From: Ustilaginoidea virens
Lineage: Eukaryota > Ascomycota > Sordariomycetes > Hypocreales > Clavicipitaceae
Assembly (NCBI RefSeq): GCF_000687475.1
Contig: NC_057316.1
Span: forward strand, 4,092,001-4,156,000
DNA length: 64,000 bases
Direction of reading: 5' to 3'
The notes beneath the pieces are model-generated. The model did no database searches, was not told where the DNA came from, and saw nothing but the letters and a program-made list of their open reading frames with translations. Below, in pieces: positions 32,801 through 45,894 of this stretch. How positions within the stretch are numbered: the stretch's first letter is position 1; each line of letters starts with the position of its first letter. Position numbers and translations under genes: made by a program.

Positions 32801-35626
32801 GCGCAGCTTGGTCATGGCTTCGTTGAGATTGGGAATGAATTGGAGACCGCCGTTGAGATCAGCAAAGACGGGTTCGACTTGGCAGAGATCAACAATGGTA
32901 GGTGACATCAGTCCGAGGAGATTGAATGCCATTTCCTGTTGGGAGAAGGTGCGGACTCCAAACGCCTCGACACCTTCAGCAACAACGTTGTTGCCAGACA
33001 TGAGACCCGTTCCACGAGTCCAGCCAATGACGGCGCCGCAGATGGTGAGGTAGTTGGCCCAGCTCTCGGAGTACCAGCGGTTGAAGAGAGTTTCGAGAGC
33101 GAGCTTGGACTCGGAGTATAGACCATCGTTACCGAAAGTGCCATGATTGGGCGAGAGAGGAAGGACGACCTGGGCAGGACGAGTCTCAAACCCACGTTCT
33201 GCTTTTTGTGACTTGACGCAACCCAAAAGGCGAATCAAGTTGGTAAGCATGATTCTGTGAGCAAGTTCGGAGCGCGAATCGATGTTGTCAATCTGACGGC
33301 CATTTTCAGAAATGGCGGCGAAAGGAACAACGTAGTCGAGGTCCCATCCGAGACCGTTCTTTGTGTCGTAGATGTACTCGACGAGAGCCTCAACATCTTG
33401 CTTGCTGCCTTGATTGAATGGCACCACAACAATTTGGGATCCGCGTGATCCGTAGCGGGTGTACATTGATTGGTAGTACTCAGTCACCTCACGGGAAAAG
33501 CGACTGGTGGTTACAACAACCTTGGCACCACCACTCACGAGGCCCTGGAGAACTTCAGCGCCAATGGAGCCGGCACCGGCTCCGGTCATCAGGACATACT
33601 TGCCCTGGTACGTCATACCAGCATTAGCAGCATTTTCCAGGCAGTTGAGGTAAACCGCAGTCAGCTTTTTGCTGTAATCCCAGCCATGGAGTGTCTTGCG
33701 CTTCAGGTGTAAGAAAGGAATGGTCTCGACCTTGCCTTTGTTATGGCTAGTGCCCCGAAGGACGGCCTTCTTGCTCTTGCCGTTCTCCTTGGAGAGTATT
33801 TGGCTCTCATTCATGGCAAGGGAGCGGAGCACATCCCCGTACAAGCTCTTGATCTCGAGCTGCGAGGTTTTGGACATTTTGTGCTGTTGCTTGATGAGCT
33901 TGTAAATGCGCTGAAGGTCATTTTGCACCTTGGTTCGGTTGCCATATTCGGAGATCTTGCCACCCTCGGCCATCTGCTGAACATAGTGTTCCAGTTTACG
34001 GCAGCTAGCACGAGGGACTTCTTCATAGTTGAGGTTGCCGCGGGCATCAACAGTAGTGCGAGGACCAGTAGGAACGGCGACATCCTTGTACACCGGTGAG
34101 GCGTTCAGCACGTCCTTGCAGTTCTCAATGAGCTGCTCCCCAAGCTCCTTGGCGAGCTCGTACGTTTCTCCACGCTCAGTTGGGCAGTTGTCGATGTGAT
34201 ATTGCATGAATTCGACCAGCTTTGGATCGGATCGGTTCATGATGTGAATACATTGACTAACAATCTCACGGTCAATGACCTGGAGACGGCCAAAGATGAT
34301 GTCATAGTACATGCTCAAGGCATCCTGGCGAGCCCAGTTCCATGACGAATCGTACGTACGAGCCTTCAGAGGACTGAAGACGGGCTCGATGCCTGAGGCA
34401 TAGAAGTCACCATGCTCAGCCGTCCACAGGTCGAGTTGAGCTTGAAGGACCTTTTCGGACTTTTGAGAGTCAATGGCTGCCTTGTCGCCAGATCGGAGAT
34501 CCATCTTGAGGTAACGAGCAAATAGCTCGAGCTGCTGCTTGAACAGAGCCCGCTGATCCTTGGTCAAAGCATCGATGGCAGCAGGGTCCATCATCATGCC
34601 GCCACCAGAGCCGCCAGCGGGTCCGGAGGAAGCAATACTGAGGCTGAAGCCGGCGTTTGTGGCATGCTTCTGAGTAACATCGTCCAAAAACGCTTTGGCG
34701 TCGCTTTCGGAGCCAAGGCGTGCTGGGGGTTCCATAGTCATTGCTAATAGCAACGCACCGTCCTGACGACCTGAGCCCAAGCCCCATCGAGTCTCGAGGT
34801 ACTTGCGAGCGGCGGTAATATTGAAACCACCGGGCATCTTGGATGATATTAATCTCGCAATCAAAGATTGAGACTGCTTTCCCAGATTCCCGTCAAACGT
34901 AGCCTGCATAGAAGAGCCCAGCTCGTCCAGAGGGGTATCTTCAGGCTTTTCAGGAGTAGAGCCGAATTCTTTCCCTAGGTCGCCCAGAATTTCATTCTGC
35001 AGCGTGGATTTCCCTATGAGCGTGCGATTAGTTACAAAAAGTTTCTAGACCGGAATCCCCTGGGAGTCATTGACGTTGGGTATAGACAGGAAACGCTTAC
35101 CGCCTACAAGATCCTTGATGGCTTTGCTCAAGGGCACCTCAAGAAGTGGCTTCTTGAGTTTCTGAGCGACCAAAGCACGTATAATATCGACGGCTTGAAC
35201 AGGCTGATCAGGAACCTGAGCTGCAGGACCAGAGCTGGGAGGTGCAACGACCTGAGCGGCAGTTGGAGCAGCAGCGGCGGTGGGCGATGGAGAAGCACTC
35301 GTTGCTGCAGGAGCGGAGGCGGCTGGCTCCGGTTCCTCCTCCACGGGATCGACATCATAATATATCTCCTTGGCATCCTTGTTGTAGCAGAAAATTTGTC
35401 GCTGAACCGATTTCGCAGCATCATAGGCTTCATACTTGCTGGCAAGAGTTCTTTTTGCCATGACCCCAAGAGTGTCGGCGGGGCCGATTTCGACTATTCG
35501 CTCTGCCGTTCTTTCCGCGAGGAAAACATCTTGGGTCTCGATCCATCTCACGGGTGAAGCAAACTGATATGCCAAAAGCTCGATAAGTAGTGTATGAGCA
35601 AGTTCTTGCTCAACTTCGGGGCGCAT
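29886..35626 (-). CDS. FAS2: Fatty acid synthase subunit alpha
   Basis: Alpha chain of the cytosolic type-I (alpha6 beta6) fungal fatty acid synthase. Three exons, 35101-35626, 30071-35013 and 29886-29996, give 1859 aa, the usual length. Domain order is as follows. The N-terminal segment ([14 protein letters not shown]) completes the malonyl/palmitoyl transferase. The acyl carrier domain has [10 protein letters not shown], with Ser178 as the likely phosphopantetheine site. The ketoreductase has [19 protein letters not shown]. The ketosynthase has [13 protein letters not shown], with Cys1274 the nucleophile, and later [12 protein letters not shown]. The C-terminal phosphopantetheinyl transferase has [10 protein letters not shown] and [14 protein letters not shown]. 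The last exon adds [23 protein letters not shown] and AIAVAVANF; without it the frame would end in four foreign residues. Divergent from FAS1. Confidence 0.97.
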
Positions 35627-38600
35627 TGTGAAGAGTGTCGAGATTCGGTATTTAGAGGAAAAATATGACGACGAAGACCAAGAAGTCGCAATGGGTATCT
35701 ACCGCAGCCCTCTTTTTTCTCTCTCTTTCTTTTTTTTATTTTATTTTTGGGAGCGAAAACTGCCGTTCGATTTCGTCCCGCGCAGCGTTTCGCCGGTGAA
35801 ACGCTTTCGAACCACCGTGATGATTCTGGCTTGCTTCTGCCAGTATGAGGAGGTAATGAAAAAAAAACAACAAGGAATGGCAAACAATAGGATATGCAAT
35901 TAGAGTGGAAAAGTAGGACGTAAGTCGCGGCCGGAATGACTCTTCCTACTTGGCGAGAATGTTCGGCGGGATGGGAGGAATAGGGACGAAGCTTGGAGAG
36001 AACAAGGCATGGACTAGACGGGCATTGACGAATAAACAAGATGAAAAGCGGACAATATACATGGGCACGCAGGGTTTGGCCAACGGACCGTGACAAGGTA
36101 CTGGTACAAGATAGCGAGAGAGCCTTTAGCTTGTGTTCGTTGTTTGATGAGCCTGTAACAGAGCTTCTACCATCTGCCAAGGTACGTACATGTAGCCCCA
36201 TGTAATTGTTGAACGAAGGAACGACCCCCCACCAAAAAATAGGCTGGCAGGAAAAAAAATTGGGGGACCTTGCTGGCCTGAGCATCCTCCAAGACATGAC
36301 CCAGCCAGGAAGTGGCGGCCCACCTGCATGAGCATGCTTCGGTTCTCTGGGGGAAGGGACTGGATTCCCAACCAGATTTCCCACGCCAAGCTCTGGATGG
36401 CGAGTGTGGCACTGCCCCCTTACCATATAAGAATTTATACGGAGCACACCCCCTGAAATCCCCCTTCCCATTCTCCACCCGCATGAAATTGTTCCCCAAA
36501 AAGAAATAGTAGTGGGGAGAGGAACATTACGCACTCCGTAGAGTCCGTAGTATAACGCACATTCGGCGCAAGACGAACCAGACGGTTACGGACAAAAACC
36601 ATCAGGGGGAAAAAGCCCTATATGCTGAGAAAGTAGGATAAGTTAGGTACTTGGCATCGGTTTTTTTTTTTTTTTTTTTTTGTGTCTTTGGACGAAATGT
36701 GAATTCTATGCATCACTTAGTCCCGGTCGAGCGCAATAATTCCCTATTGCTCCAGTGCCCCTTAATGCGGAGTACATGGGTACGGTTTATTCAGACGAAT
36801 TGGCAAGAGACCCTGGCCGTCCTTGCATGCATGCTATGCGGATGAGGACGGCTAGGAATTGAACTAGCGAGCTTGCTAGCCAGGGGATGAGGGGTACACC
36901 TATCATCGAACAGCCACTGCAGCACACAAGTGCACTGGTTGATACTGTGGCGTCTAGAGATTGTAGACGTCGAAGAACTGGACGTGGACACGACGGAAAT
37001 GCAGAATTGAGCGGCAAAGATCAAATGAAATAGCAGATTACGCAATGATGCAGTATCACCTTACGCACGATGGAGCTGACATTTCAATGCCGGCTGATTG
37101 TGTGCGTAAGCAGGTACCTAGGCACCTACCTCTTACCTACCTCCTTACCTAAGGTACCTACCTTAGGTACCTACTACACTAAAGGTGGTGGGTGGGAGGA
37201 TTAGGAGGTACGCAGCCGTATACGTCATTTCGAACAAAGAAAGATCTCAGGACGCAAACCGAGGACCGAGATGATAAATTCCTGTCAGTGAGAATGGCCC
37301 GTAGATTTTCATCCAAGATTTTTATGCTTTGTACCCCGGCATAACTAGGAGTAGTCTGGTTATAAGGCTCGCGGGCATAGTGTCTTCTCAGAACTAGGTG
37401 CTAACTGGACTAACATGTATCCGTTCAGAGATTGTCTTTGTGCTCGGTCGTCGGCATCTTGGCCGAGTCACTCCTGGAGTAAACGCATCATCACTTCCAC
37501 ATAGGGCAGCAGGCATTGCATTGCGTCAACGGTCGCGTAGGGAGTGGACTGCAGAACAACGTTGACCTTTGTTGGCCGAACTACTCCGTATGAATGCAAT
37601 AATTCAGACGGGGCGCTCACTTAAAAGTAATCGACGAGCACTTATCATTCCTGAAATACGGAGCAACAGGTCTGGTTACTTGAATAAAATCCCTAACTGT
37701 CTCTACTGCCTGGGTAAGGTAGGTACCTACTTAGGAACCTATCTGGGGTATTTTTGGGTGGTGGGAATCTTTTGCCTTTTGAGGTCCTTTTTATGAGACA
37801 CTAGGACGGGGATTATGGCCCTTGGCCCATTAATTGAGAAGGGGGCCCGTGTGGAGAAGACTACTCTACTCTGTATGCGGTCTGGTCTAGTGACGAAAAG
37901 CAAAAACCCCTCAAAACCCTCTTCTTTCCCCTTTTTACCTTTGCTTTGCACTTTTTAAAGCAACATCAGATGCCCCATCATGTTCGTGTTTGGGGAAGCA
38001 ACGCTCTGTCCAAACCGTACCGCACCGTACTGCACCGTACTGCATTCAAGCTCAGTGCTCTATGGGGATAAGTCGCATACTAAGTCCGCACATCATGTTC
38101 GCGCAGCCGCGTCTCAACATTTGATAACGAATGGACCGACAGCCTACGGTGGGTGGTGGGTGGCACCAAGTTGCATGTGGTCTGTCAAATTGACCAGCGC
38201 ATTAAAAGGCAGTTGACAGGTAGGAGGTACTTACCCAATGTAACAATAGCGTTCAAAGTCAGGGCAAGTCGCCATGTACCGATACTTCAACTCTCCACTT
38301 CACTGCACTGGGCCGTTGGCGCGGCCGAGCCTTCTACATACCCCTTTTGCCATCCATCAATGGATTGCTTCCGAGGTAGGTACCAGACCTCAGGTACTTG
38401 AGCACGCCGCAGCGAAATGTGGTTGTCAGGGGGCCAGGGGCGTCTTCGTAATGCTACGGAGGAGTTGTCCTGGCACGAAGTACCAACCTAGGTACGGAAT
38501 TCGACGTCAGTCAAATGGTGTGGTCGCTGTGGTGGTGGTGTCGACGACCCGTGGTGTGGTGGTTACGAGTCTTACGAGTGTATCCCCAACAGAACTAAAA

Positions 38601-39588
38601 AATTTTTGGCGTGCCACCCCCCATCCCCCACCCCCCAATCCCCCCGGCCGGGGCTGCTGCGTTGACTTGCAGCGCTTTATATGCACTCTCCGCTTCCCGT
38701 ACTGCATGTCTAGTCCTGTATCCAATCAGAGCCAGACATTTTGTCAACTAGGGATCTAGGTCCCTTCCATGTTTAGGGCCCCCAGGATTTTTTTTTTTTT
38801 AATACCAGGCTTGCGGACCACGCACACTTGCAGGACCGCCAAGTTGCCACCCCCTGTAACGGTGACGAGCGGTACGTACCACTTGGTGGTGCTTTGCCAA
38901 CAAGCAACCAGCAGCTCAGAAATTCATCCCCAGGCCGCACCAGACCCATACCTCGTTCATACGTTGGGAACAGGAACTGGATCTGGTGTTCCAGAGTCCA
39001 GCGCTTGATACATGTACGCATCCGCATCGGATTGACTCCTTTCAACGCCTCCTATAGCTCCCAAGCCCTCGTCCGATTCCGACCCCTTCGATCTTCTCCA
39101 TTGTCAACTCCTCTGGTCACTATCCTCTCTCTGTTCTGCTTATCCCCTCAATCACGCTTCAATTTGAGCCCATCCTAGGTGTTTGCCGGCATCCTCTTAT
39201 TAATTGCTGCACACCTGCTCCGAAGCTTCCCGTCTCCGCTCAATCCCTTGTATGTGACAGTCTCGGAAAACTCGGTCGCCATCCCGGACCAAGCTTGTCG
39301 AGCATTGCGCCCTTGGTCAATAGATTGATGAAACAAGTGCATCATAACTTGAACGAGCGACGGATGCAGGGCTGCACTTTTCCTCCCGGTGTTTGATTCA
39401 CTCTAGGTATGTCCTCCTCATTCGCAAAGCCGAGTCGCAAAACTGCGTACGCGACCGATTCCTCAACCATGTTTCCGGTAAAGAGCCGTCGATCAACAAA
39501 GTGTGAGGCTTACAACGTGCTCCCACAGAACCGCTCGACAACCTCATTCAAGCCTTCCTGCGCATACCCTATTAGCGAATAAATCATC
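35627..39588. promoter_or_regulatory. 3.96-kb divergent FAS2/FAS1 intergenic region
   Basis: Holds the promoters and 5' UTRs of both synthase genes. No coding frame with recognisable domains was found in it. It carries TACC/AGGTACC clusters (about 37111-37176 and 37713-37740), one exact TACTCCGTA (37582-37590), several near-matches (about 36438, 36532 and 37658), a poly-T run of about 21 (36661-36681) and two CCGAGG words (37259 and 38371). A GTATGT at 39407 could be a donor of a 5'-UTR intron of FAS1. Confidence 0.6.
37111..37176. repeat. TACC/AGGTACC repeat cluster
   Basis: Repeated TACCTACC, CTTACCT and AGGTACC words, including several short palindromes, in the middle of the FAS intergenic region. 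Confidence 0.75.
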
Positions 39589-42500
39589 ATGTACGGTACA
39601 GGAACTGGCCCGCAAACAGGCATTTCGACTCCTAGGTCTAGTGCCTCTCTCCGGTCGTTGACCCTGACCCATGGCACCCTCGAAACCTCTTTCCTCGTCC
39701 CCACCAATCTTCACTTTCACGCCTCCCAGATCAAAGACAGATTCATTGCAAGCCTGCCTCCTGCCACAGATGAGCTTGCTCAGGATGACGAACCTTCATC
39801 AATTGCCGAGTTAGTAGCCCGCTACTTGGGTTTCGTTGCCCGAGAAGTGGAAGAGGGAGAGGACGATGCGTCGGGTTCGTATGAAGAAGTACTCAAACTC
39901 GTTCTCAACGAGTTCGAGAGAGCCTTCTTGCGAGGCAACGAGGCCCACGCTATTGCAGCTGCCCTACCGGGCATTGAGTCGAAAAAGCTCGAAGTCATTC
40001 GATGTTACTACATGGCCCGCGCCGTCTCCAATCGACCCATCAAACCTCACCAGTCTGCATTATTGCGAGCTGCTGACGATGGATCTGCCGATATTTACAC
40101 CATATTCGGCGGTCAAGGCAACATTGAGGAATATTTCGACGAGCTTCGCCAAGTCTTCAAAACCTACTCAGGCTTCGTTGGTGAGCTGATCACATCATCG
40201 GCGGAGCTCTTGCAGACTCTGTCCAACAACCCCAGTGCCGAAAAAATGTTCCCCAAAGGCCTGGACATCATGAACTGGTTGCAACATGCCGAATCCACAC
40301 CTGATATCGATTATCTCATCTCCGCACCAGTCAGTTTTCCTCTGATAGGTCTGGTTCAAATGGCCCATTACGAGGTTACCTGCAAGGTCTTGGGCATTCA
40401 TCCCGGCATTCTGCGGGAGCGCATCAGCGGCACCACCGGTCACTCCCAAGGTATCGTCATGGCCACAGCTACCGCGGCTGCCGATTCTTGGGAATCGTGG
40501 CGTGAGATTGTCCGCTCTACCCTCTCCATCCTGTTCTGGGTTGGTACCAGAAGCCAGCAAGCTTTCCCCGCTACATCCTTGACGCCGACCATGCTCCGCG
40601 AATCCATGGAGCACGGTGAGGGAAACCCTACTCCAATGTTGAGTATCCGGGACTTATCTCAGCAAGAAGTTCAGAAGCACATTGATGCTACAAACCAGTA
40701 CTTGCCTTCTCATCGACATATCAGCATCTCACTCATCAACAGCCCGCGAAACTTGGTAGTTACAGGCCCTCCGACGTCCCTCTACGGTCTAAACTCCCAG
40801 CTGCGCAAAGTCAAGGCTCCCACTGGTTTGGATCAGACTCGTATCCCATACACTGAGCGCAAGGTTCGCTTCGTCAATCGTTTCTTGCCAATTACAGCTC
40901 CCTTCCACAGCAAATATCTCGCCGAGGCTACTGACACCATCGATGCGGATCTCAAAGACATCTGCATTGATACTCGTGACCTAGGAATCCCTGTTTTTGA
41001 TACAAACACTGGCAAGGATCTGCGTACCGAGATCAAGGGCAACGTCGTGCCAGCTCTTGTCCGCCTGATTACCCGTGCTCCCGTCAATTGGGAGAAGGCT
41101 ACAGTTTTCCCCGATGCCACTCATATCCTTGACTTTGGCCCCGGAGGCGTTTCTGGATTGGGGACCTTGACCAGCCGTAATAAAGAAGGAACTGGGGTTC
41201 GCGTCATCTTGGCTGGTACCATAGATGGCACGGTAAACGAGGTTGGCTACAAGCCTGAGCTCTTTGATAGAGACGAAGAGAACGCGGTTCGATACGCCAA
41301 CGACTGGGTCAAGGAATTCGGGCCTCGCCTGGTAAAGACGTCCAGCGGTCGCACATACGTGGATACGAAAATGAGCCGCTTGCTAGGATTGCCGCCCATT
41401 GTTGTCGCCGGCATGACTCCAGCTACTGTACCATGGGACTTTGTCGCTGCCACGATGAATGCTGGCTACCATATCGAACTTGCTGGTGGCGGCTATTTCG
41501 CCGGCGGCAGGATGACTGAAGCTCTCACGAAAATTGAAAAGGCGATTCCTGCGGGGCGCGGTATCACTGTCAATTTGATTTACGTCAATCCTCGTGCCAT
41601 GGCCTGGCAAATCCCCCTGATTGGCAAGCTGCGTGCCGAAGGTGTGCCAATTGAAGGTCTGACAATCGGTGCTGGTGTTCCTTCCATAGAGGTTGCCCAG
41701 GAGTATATTGAGACGCTCGGTCTCAAGCATATCGCCTTTAAGCCTGGCTCGATTGAAGCCATCCAGGCCGTCATCAACGTTGCCAAGGCCAATCCCAACT
41801 TCCCGATTCTGTTGCAGTGGACTGGCGGCCGTGGCGGCGGTCATCATTCCTTTGAGGACTTCCATCAACCAATCCTGCAAATGTATGGTCGCATTCGTCG
41901 TCAGGAGAACATTATTCTGGTTGCTGGTAGTGGTTTTGGTGGAGCTGACGACACGTACCCTTACATCACCGGACAGTGGTCCAAGAAGTACGGCTACCCT
42001 CCTATGCCGTTTGATGGCTGCTTGTTCGGCAGTCGCATGATGGTAGCCAAGGAAGCCCATACGAGTAGGGATGCCAAGAAAGCCATCATTGATGCTCCCG
42101 GACTAGATGACAGCGAGTGGGAGAAGACCTACAAGGGCCCGGCTGGTGGTGTCATCACTGTTCGTTCTGAAATGGGTGAGCCCATTCATAAGTTGGCAAC
42201 AAGGGGTGTGCGCTTTTGGGCCGAGATGGACCAAAAGATTTTCAGTCTCCCCAAGGAGAAGCGTGTCGCGGAGCTGAAGAAGAATCGTGACTACATCATC
42301 AAGCGCCTCAACGACGACTGCCAAAAGGTCTGGTTTGGCTGCAACAAGGAGGGCAAGGCTGTGGACCTCGAAGACATGACGTATGCTGAGGTGGTTCGCC
42401 GCCTGGTCCAGCTTCTCTACGTCAAGCACCAGCAGCGGTGGATTGATCCTACATTCATTACTCTTACAGGCGACTTTATCCACCGCGTTGAGGAGAGATT

Positions 42501-45500
42501 TACCAGCAGCGCCGGCAAGCCTTCTCTTCTGCAGAACTACTCAGATCTCCATGAGCCCTACTCCGCGGTTGACAGAATTCTTTCTCACTATCCCGAAGCC
42601 GAGACTCAGATCATCAATGCACAAGATGTACAACATTTCTTGCTGCTCTGCTTGAGGCCTGCGCAGAAGCCTGTCACCTTCATCCCGTCCCTCGACGACA
42701 ACTTTGAGTTCTTTTTCAAGAAGGACTCTCTCTGGCAATCCGAGGACCTGGACGCTGTCATTGGTCAGGATGTTGGCCGGACTTGTATTCTCCAGGGTCC
42801 CGCTGCCGTCAAATACTCCACTGTCGTTGACGAGCCTATCAAGGACATCCTTGACGGCATTCATGAGTCTCATATCAAGTATCTTACTCGTGATTTGTAT
42901 GACGACGACGAGACGTCTATCCCTACAATCGAGTATTTCGGTGGTAAACTCGTCGAATCCGAGATTCCTCTGGATATGGACGGCCTCACGGTTGCCTATG
43001 ATACCCATAAGAACACTTACCGTCTCTCCTCTGCTGCGGGCGCCGCGTTGCCATCTCTCGAGTCCTGGCTGGCTCTACTTGCAGGCCCCAAGCGTAACTG
43101 GCGTCATGCTCTGCTCAATTCGGATGTCATTGTGCAGGGCCAGAAGTTCCAGACGAATCCCTTGAAGCGCATTTTTGCTCCTGCTCGCGGACTGTTTGTT
43201 GAAATCCAGTATCCTAATGACCCGGCCAAGACGAGTATCGTCGTCAAGGAGCAGCCTCGACACAACCACTACGTTGACGTCATCGAGGTCAAGCTTGTGG
43301 GCAAAAACGAGATCCTTGTCAACATGATCAAGGATACGACTGCGCTCGGAAAGCCGGCCGCACTTCCCTTGAAGTTTACCTACCATCCCGAGGCAGGGTA
43401 CGCTCCCATTCGGGAAGTCATGGAGGACCGCAACGACCGTATCAAAGAGTTTTACTGGAAGGCGTGGTTCGGCGATGAGCCCCTAGATCTTGATGCCATC
43501 ATCACCAGCACCTTTGACGGCGGGCGCACTACAATCACCGGCGAAGCTATTAATGACTTTATTCATGCAGTTGGAAACACTGTAGAGGCTTTTGTCGACC
43601 GACCCGGAAAGGTCGTCAACGCCCCCATGGATTTTGCCATTGTCGTGGGCTGGAAGGCCATCACGAAGCCCATATTTCCCCGAACCATTGACGGTGATCT
43701 CCTCAAGCTGGTGCATCTATCCAACCAGTTCCGCATGATTCCTGGCGCTGAGCCTCTCAAGAAGGGTGACGAGGTGTTCACCACTGCCCAAGTTAACGCC
43801 GTCATCAACCAAGAGGCCGGCAAAATGGTCGAGGTTTGTGGCACGATCGTCCGGGATGGCAAACCTGTCATGGAGGTCACTTCACAGTTTCTCTACCGCG
43901 GCAAGTACACCGACTACGAGAACACGTTTCAGCGCAAGATTGAGACTCCTGTTCAGGTACACCTAGCCACCACCAGGGACGTCGCCGTCTTGCGCTCAAA
44001 GCAGTGGTTCGCCATTGATGAGGTCCCCAATGACATCGATCTTCTCGGACAGACCTTGACTTTCAAGCTCCAATCTCTTGTTCGTTACAAGAACAGGAAT
44101 GTTTTCAGCAGCATCGAGACCCGTGGCCAAGTGCTGCTGGAGTTGCCGACCAAGGAGGTGATCCAGGTTGCTAGCGTCGACTACGAGGCTGGCGAGTCGC
44201 ACGGCAATCCGGTCATTGACTATCTGGAACGGAACGGCTCTCCTCTGGATCAACCGATCCTGTTCGAGAACCCTATCCCCTTGAGCGGCAAGACTCCTCT
44301 GCAGCTCCGTGCGCCTGCCTCCAACGAGACGTATGCTCGCGTGTCTGGCGATTACAACCCTATCCATGTGTCTCGGGTGTTCTCTACCTACGCCAACCTC
44401 CCGGGCACCATCACCCACGGCATGTATTCCAGTGCCTCTGTCCGGAGCCTGGTTGAGACTTGGGCTGCGGAGAACGATATTGGCCGCGTCCGCAGTTTCC
44501 AAGCCACATTTGTAGGCATGGTTCTGCCTCATGACGCGATACAGGTCCAGCTGCAGCACGTCGGTATGGTTGCTGGCCGCAAGATCATCAAGGTGGAGGT
44601 CAGCAACGCCGAGACTGAAGAAAAGGTGCTGCTCGGTGAGGCCGAAGTAGAACAGCCAGTCACAGCCTACGTTTTCACCGGTCAGGGTTCTCAGGAGCAA
44701 GGTATGGGCATGGAACTGTATGCCAGCAGTCCTGTCGCCAAGGATGTGTGGGACCGGGCCGACAAGTATCTCCTCGACAACTACGGCTTCTCTATTACCA
44801 ACATTGTCAAGAACAATCCCAAGGAGCTCACGATTCACTTTGGTGGTCCTCGTGGCAAGGCCATTCGGCAAAACTACATGGCCATGACCTTTGAAACGGT
44901 GGCCGCAGATGGATCCATAAAATCGGAACGCATCTTCAAAGAGATTGATGAACACACCACGTCCTACACTTACCGGTCGCCGACGGGTCTGCTCTCGGCG
45001 ACTCAGTTCACGCAGCCAGCACTGACGCTCATGGAGAAGGCCAGCTTCGAGGACATGAAGTCCAAGGGTCTGGTACCTCGCGACAACACTTTTGCCGGTC
45101 ACTCCCTGGGCGAGTATTCGGCCCTAGCTGCCTTGGCCGACGTCATGCCGATTGAGTCGTTGGTGTCGGTCGTTTTCTATCGTGGTTTGACCATGCAGGT
45201 GGCTGTGGAGCGTGATGCCGCCGGTCGATCCAACTACTCGATGTGCGCGGTGAACCCCAGCCGTATTTCCAAGACTTTCAACGAAGAGGCTCTGCAATTT
45301 GTGGTCAACAACATCTCCGAGGAGACTGGTTGGTTGTTGGAGATTGTCAACTACAACATTGCCAACATGCAGTACGTATGTGCTGGTGACTTGCGAGCTC
45401 TGGACACGTTGGCTGGGGTTACCAACTTCCTCAAGATGAAGCAAATTGATATTGAGGAGATGCGAAGCAACATTGAAGAGGCCAAGGAGGCTCTCCGCGA

Positions 45501-45894
45501 GATTATCAGCGGATGTGCCGAGAAGACGCTGAAGAAACCCTTGCCGCTGGAGCTGGAACGGGGCTTTGCCACAATCCCCTTGCGAGGAATCGACGTACCA
45601 TTCCACTCGACCTTTTTACGATCAGGCGTCAAGCCGTTCCGATCCTTCCTGCTCAAGAAGATCAACAAGACGACGATTGATCCTTCCAAACTCGTGGGGA
45701 AATATATCCCGAACGTCACCGCCAGGCCCTTTGAGCTGACAAAGGAGTACTTTGAGGATGTATACAGATTGACAAACTCGCCAAAGATTGGGGCCGTTTT
45801 AGCCAACTGGGATCGATACAATCAGGAGGATGACAAGGTTCTGAGCGACAGTTCATCAAGTGTGGGCTATGACGGACCAGGGGCTGCCGCCTAG
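39589..45894 (+). CDS. FAS1: Fatty acid synthase subunit beta
   Basis: Beta chain of the fungal fatty acid synthase, read as one uninterrupted frame of 2101 aa starting [18 protein letters not shown], the typical fungal start. Domains in order: acetyltransferase with TTGHSQGIV (Ser286); enoyl reductase with [15 protein letters not shown] near 604 and ELAGGGYF; a linker; hot-dog dehydratase with [11 protein letters not shown] (Asp1588 and His1593) and [12 protein letters not shown]; and malonyl/palmitoyl transferase with [14 protein letters not shown] near 1692 and [14 protein letters not shown] (Ser1839). All catalytic residues visible by eye are kept. It lies divergent to FAS2, so the two halves of the complex can share a regulatory region. 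Confidence 0.98.
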   Translation: MYGTGTGPQTGISTPRSSASLRSLTLTHGTLETSFLVPTNLHFHASQIKDRFIASLPPATDELAQDDEPSSIAELVARYLGFVAREVEEGEDDASGSYEEVLKLVLNEFERAFLRGNEAHAIAAALPGIESKKLEVIRCYYMARAVSNRPIKPHQSALLRAADDGSADIYTIFGGQGNIEEYFDELRQVFKTYSGFVGELITSSAELLQTLSNNPSAEKMFPKGLDIMNWLQHAESTPDIDYLISAPVSFPLIGLVQMAHYEVTCKVLGIHPGILRERISGTTGHSQGIVMATATAAADSWESWREIVRSTLSILFWVGTRSQQAFPATSLTPTMLRESMEHGEGNPTPMLSIRDLSQQEVQKHIDATNQYLPSHRHISISLINSPRNLVVTGPPTSLYGLNSQLRKVKAPTGLDQTRIPYTERKVRFVNRFLPITAPFHSKYLAEATDTIDADLKDICIDTRDLGIPVFDTNTGKDLRTEIKGNVVPALVRLITRAPVNWEKATVFPDATHILDFGPGGVSGLGTLTSRNKEGTGVRVILAGTIDGTVNEVGYKPELFDRDEENAVRYANDWVKEFGPRLVKTSSGRTYVDTKMSRLLGLPPIVVAGMTPATVPWDFVAATMNAGYHIELAGGGYFAGGRMTEALTKIEKAIPAGRGITVNLIYVNPRAMAWQIPLIGKLRAEGVPIEGLTIGAGVPSIEVAQEYIETLGLKHIAFKPGSIEAIQAVINVAKANPNFPILLQWTGGRGGGHHSFEDFHQPILQMYGRIRRQENIILVAGSGFGGADDTYPYITGQWSKKYGYPPMPFDGCLFGSRMMVAKEAHTSRDAKKAIIDAPGLDDSEWEKTYKGPAGGVITVRSEMGEPIHKLATRGVRFWAEMDQKIFSLPKEKRVAELKKNRDYIIKRLNDDCQKVWFGCNKEGKAVDLEDMTYAEVVRRLVQLLYVKHQQRWIDPTFITLTGDFIHRVEERFTSSAGKPSLLQNYSDLHEPYSAVDRILSHYPEAETQIINAQDVQHFLLLCLRPAQKPVTFIPSLDDNFEFFFKKDSLWQSEDLDAVIGQDVGRTCILQGPAAVKYSTVVDEPIKDILDGIHESHIKYLTRDLYDDDETSIPTIEYFGGKLVESEIPLDMDGLTVAYDTHKNTYRLSSAAGAALPSLESWLALLAGPKRNWRHALLNSDVIVQGQKFQTNPLKRIFAPARGLFVEIQYPNDPAKTSIVVKEQPRHNHYVDVIEVKLVGKNEILVNMIKDTTALGKPAALPLKFTYHPEAGYAPIREVMEDRNDRIKEFYWKAWFGDEPLDLDAIITSTFDGGRTTITGEAINDFIHAVGNTVEAFVDRPGKVVNAPMDFAIVVGWKAITKPIFPRTIDGDLLKLVHLSNQFRMIPGAEPLKKGDEVFTTAQVNAVINQEAGKMVEVCGTIVRDGKPVMEVTSQFLYRGKYTDYENTFQRKIETPVQVHLATTRDVAVLRSKQWFAIDEVPNDIDLLGQTLTFKLQSLVRYKNRNVFSSIETRGQVLLELPTKEVIQVASVDYEAGESHGNPVIDYLERNGSPLDQPILFENPIPLSGKTPLQLRAPASNETYARVSGDYNPIHVSRVFSTYANLPGTITHGMYSSASVRSLVETWAAENDIGRVRSFQATFVGMVLPHDAIQVQLQHVGMVAGRKIIKVEVSNAETEEKVLLGEAEVEQPVTAYVFTGQGSQEQGMGMELYASSPVAKDVWDRADKYLLDNYGFSITNIVKNNPKELTIHFGGPRGKAIRQNYMAMTFETVAADGSIKSERIFKEIDEHTTSYTYRSPTGLLSATQFTQPALTLMEKASFEDMKSKGLVPRDNTFAGHSLGEYSALAALADVMPIESLVSVVFYRGLTMQVAVERDAAGRSNYSMCAVNPSRISKTFNEEALQFVVNNISEETGWLLEIVNYNIANMQYVCAGDLRALDTLAGVTNFLKMKQIDIEEMRSNIEEAKEALREIISGCAEKTLKKPLPLELERGFATIPLRGIDVPFHSTFLRSGVKPFRSFLLKKINKTTIDPSKLVGKYIPNVTARPFELTKEYFEDVYRLTNSPKIGAVLANWDRYNQEDDKVLSDSSSSVGYDGPGAAA

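Noticed and set aside
37259..38376. Two CCGAGG (CCTCGG) words between FAS2 and FAS1 as possible fatty-acid regulator (FarA-type) sites
   Set aside because: Two hexamers on either strand in about 4 kb is what chance predicts.
43996..45102. 368-aa minus-strand frame within FAS1
   Set aside because: Antisense shadow of a fully supported synthase frame; no recognisable motifs.
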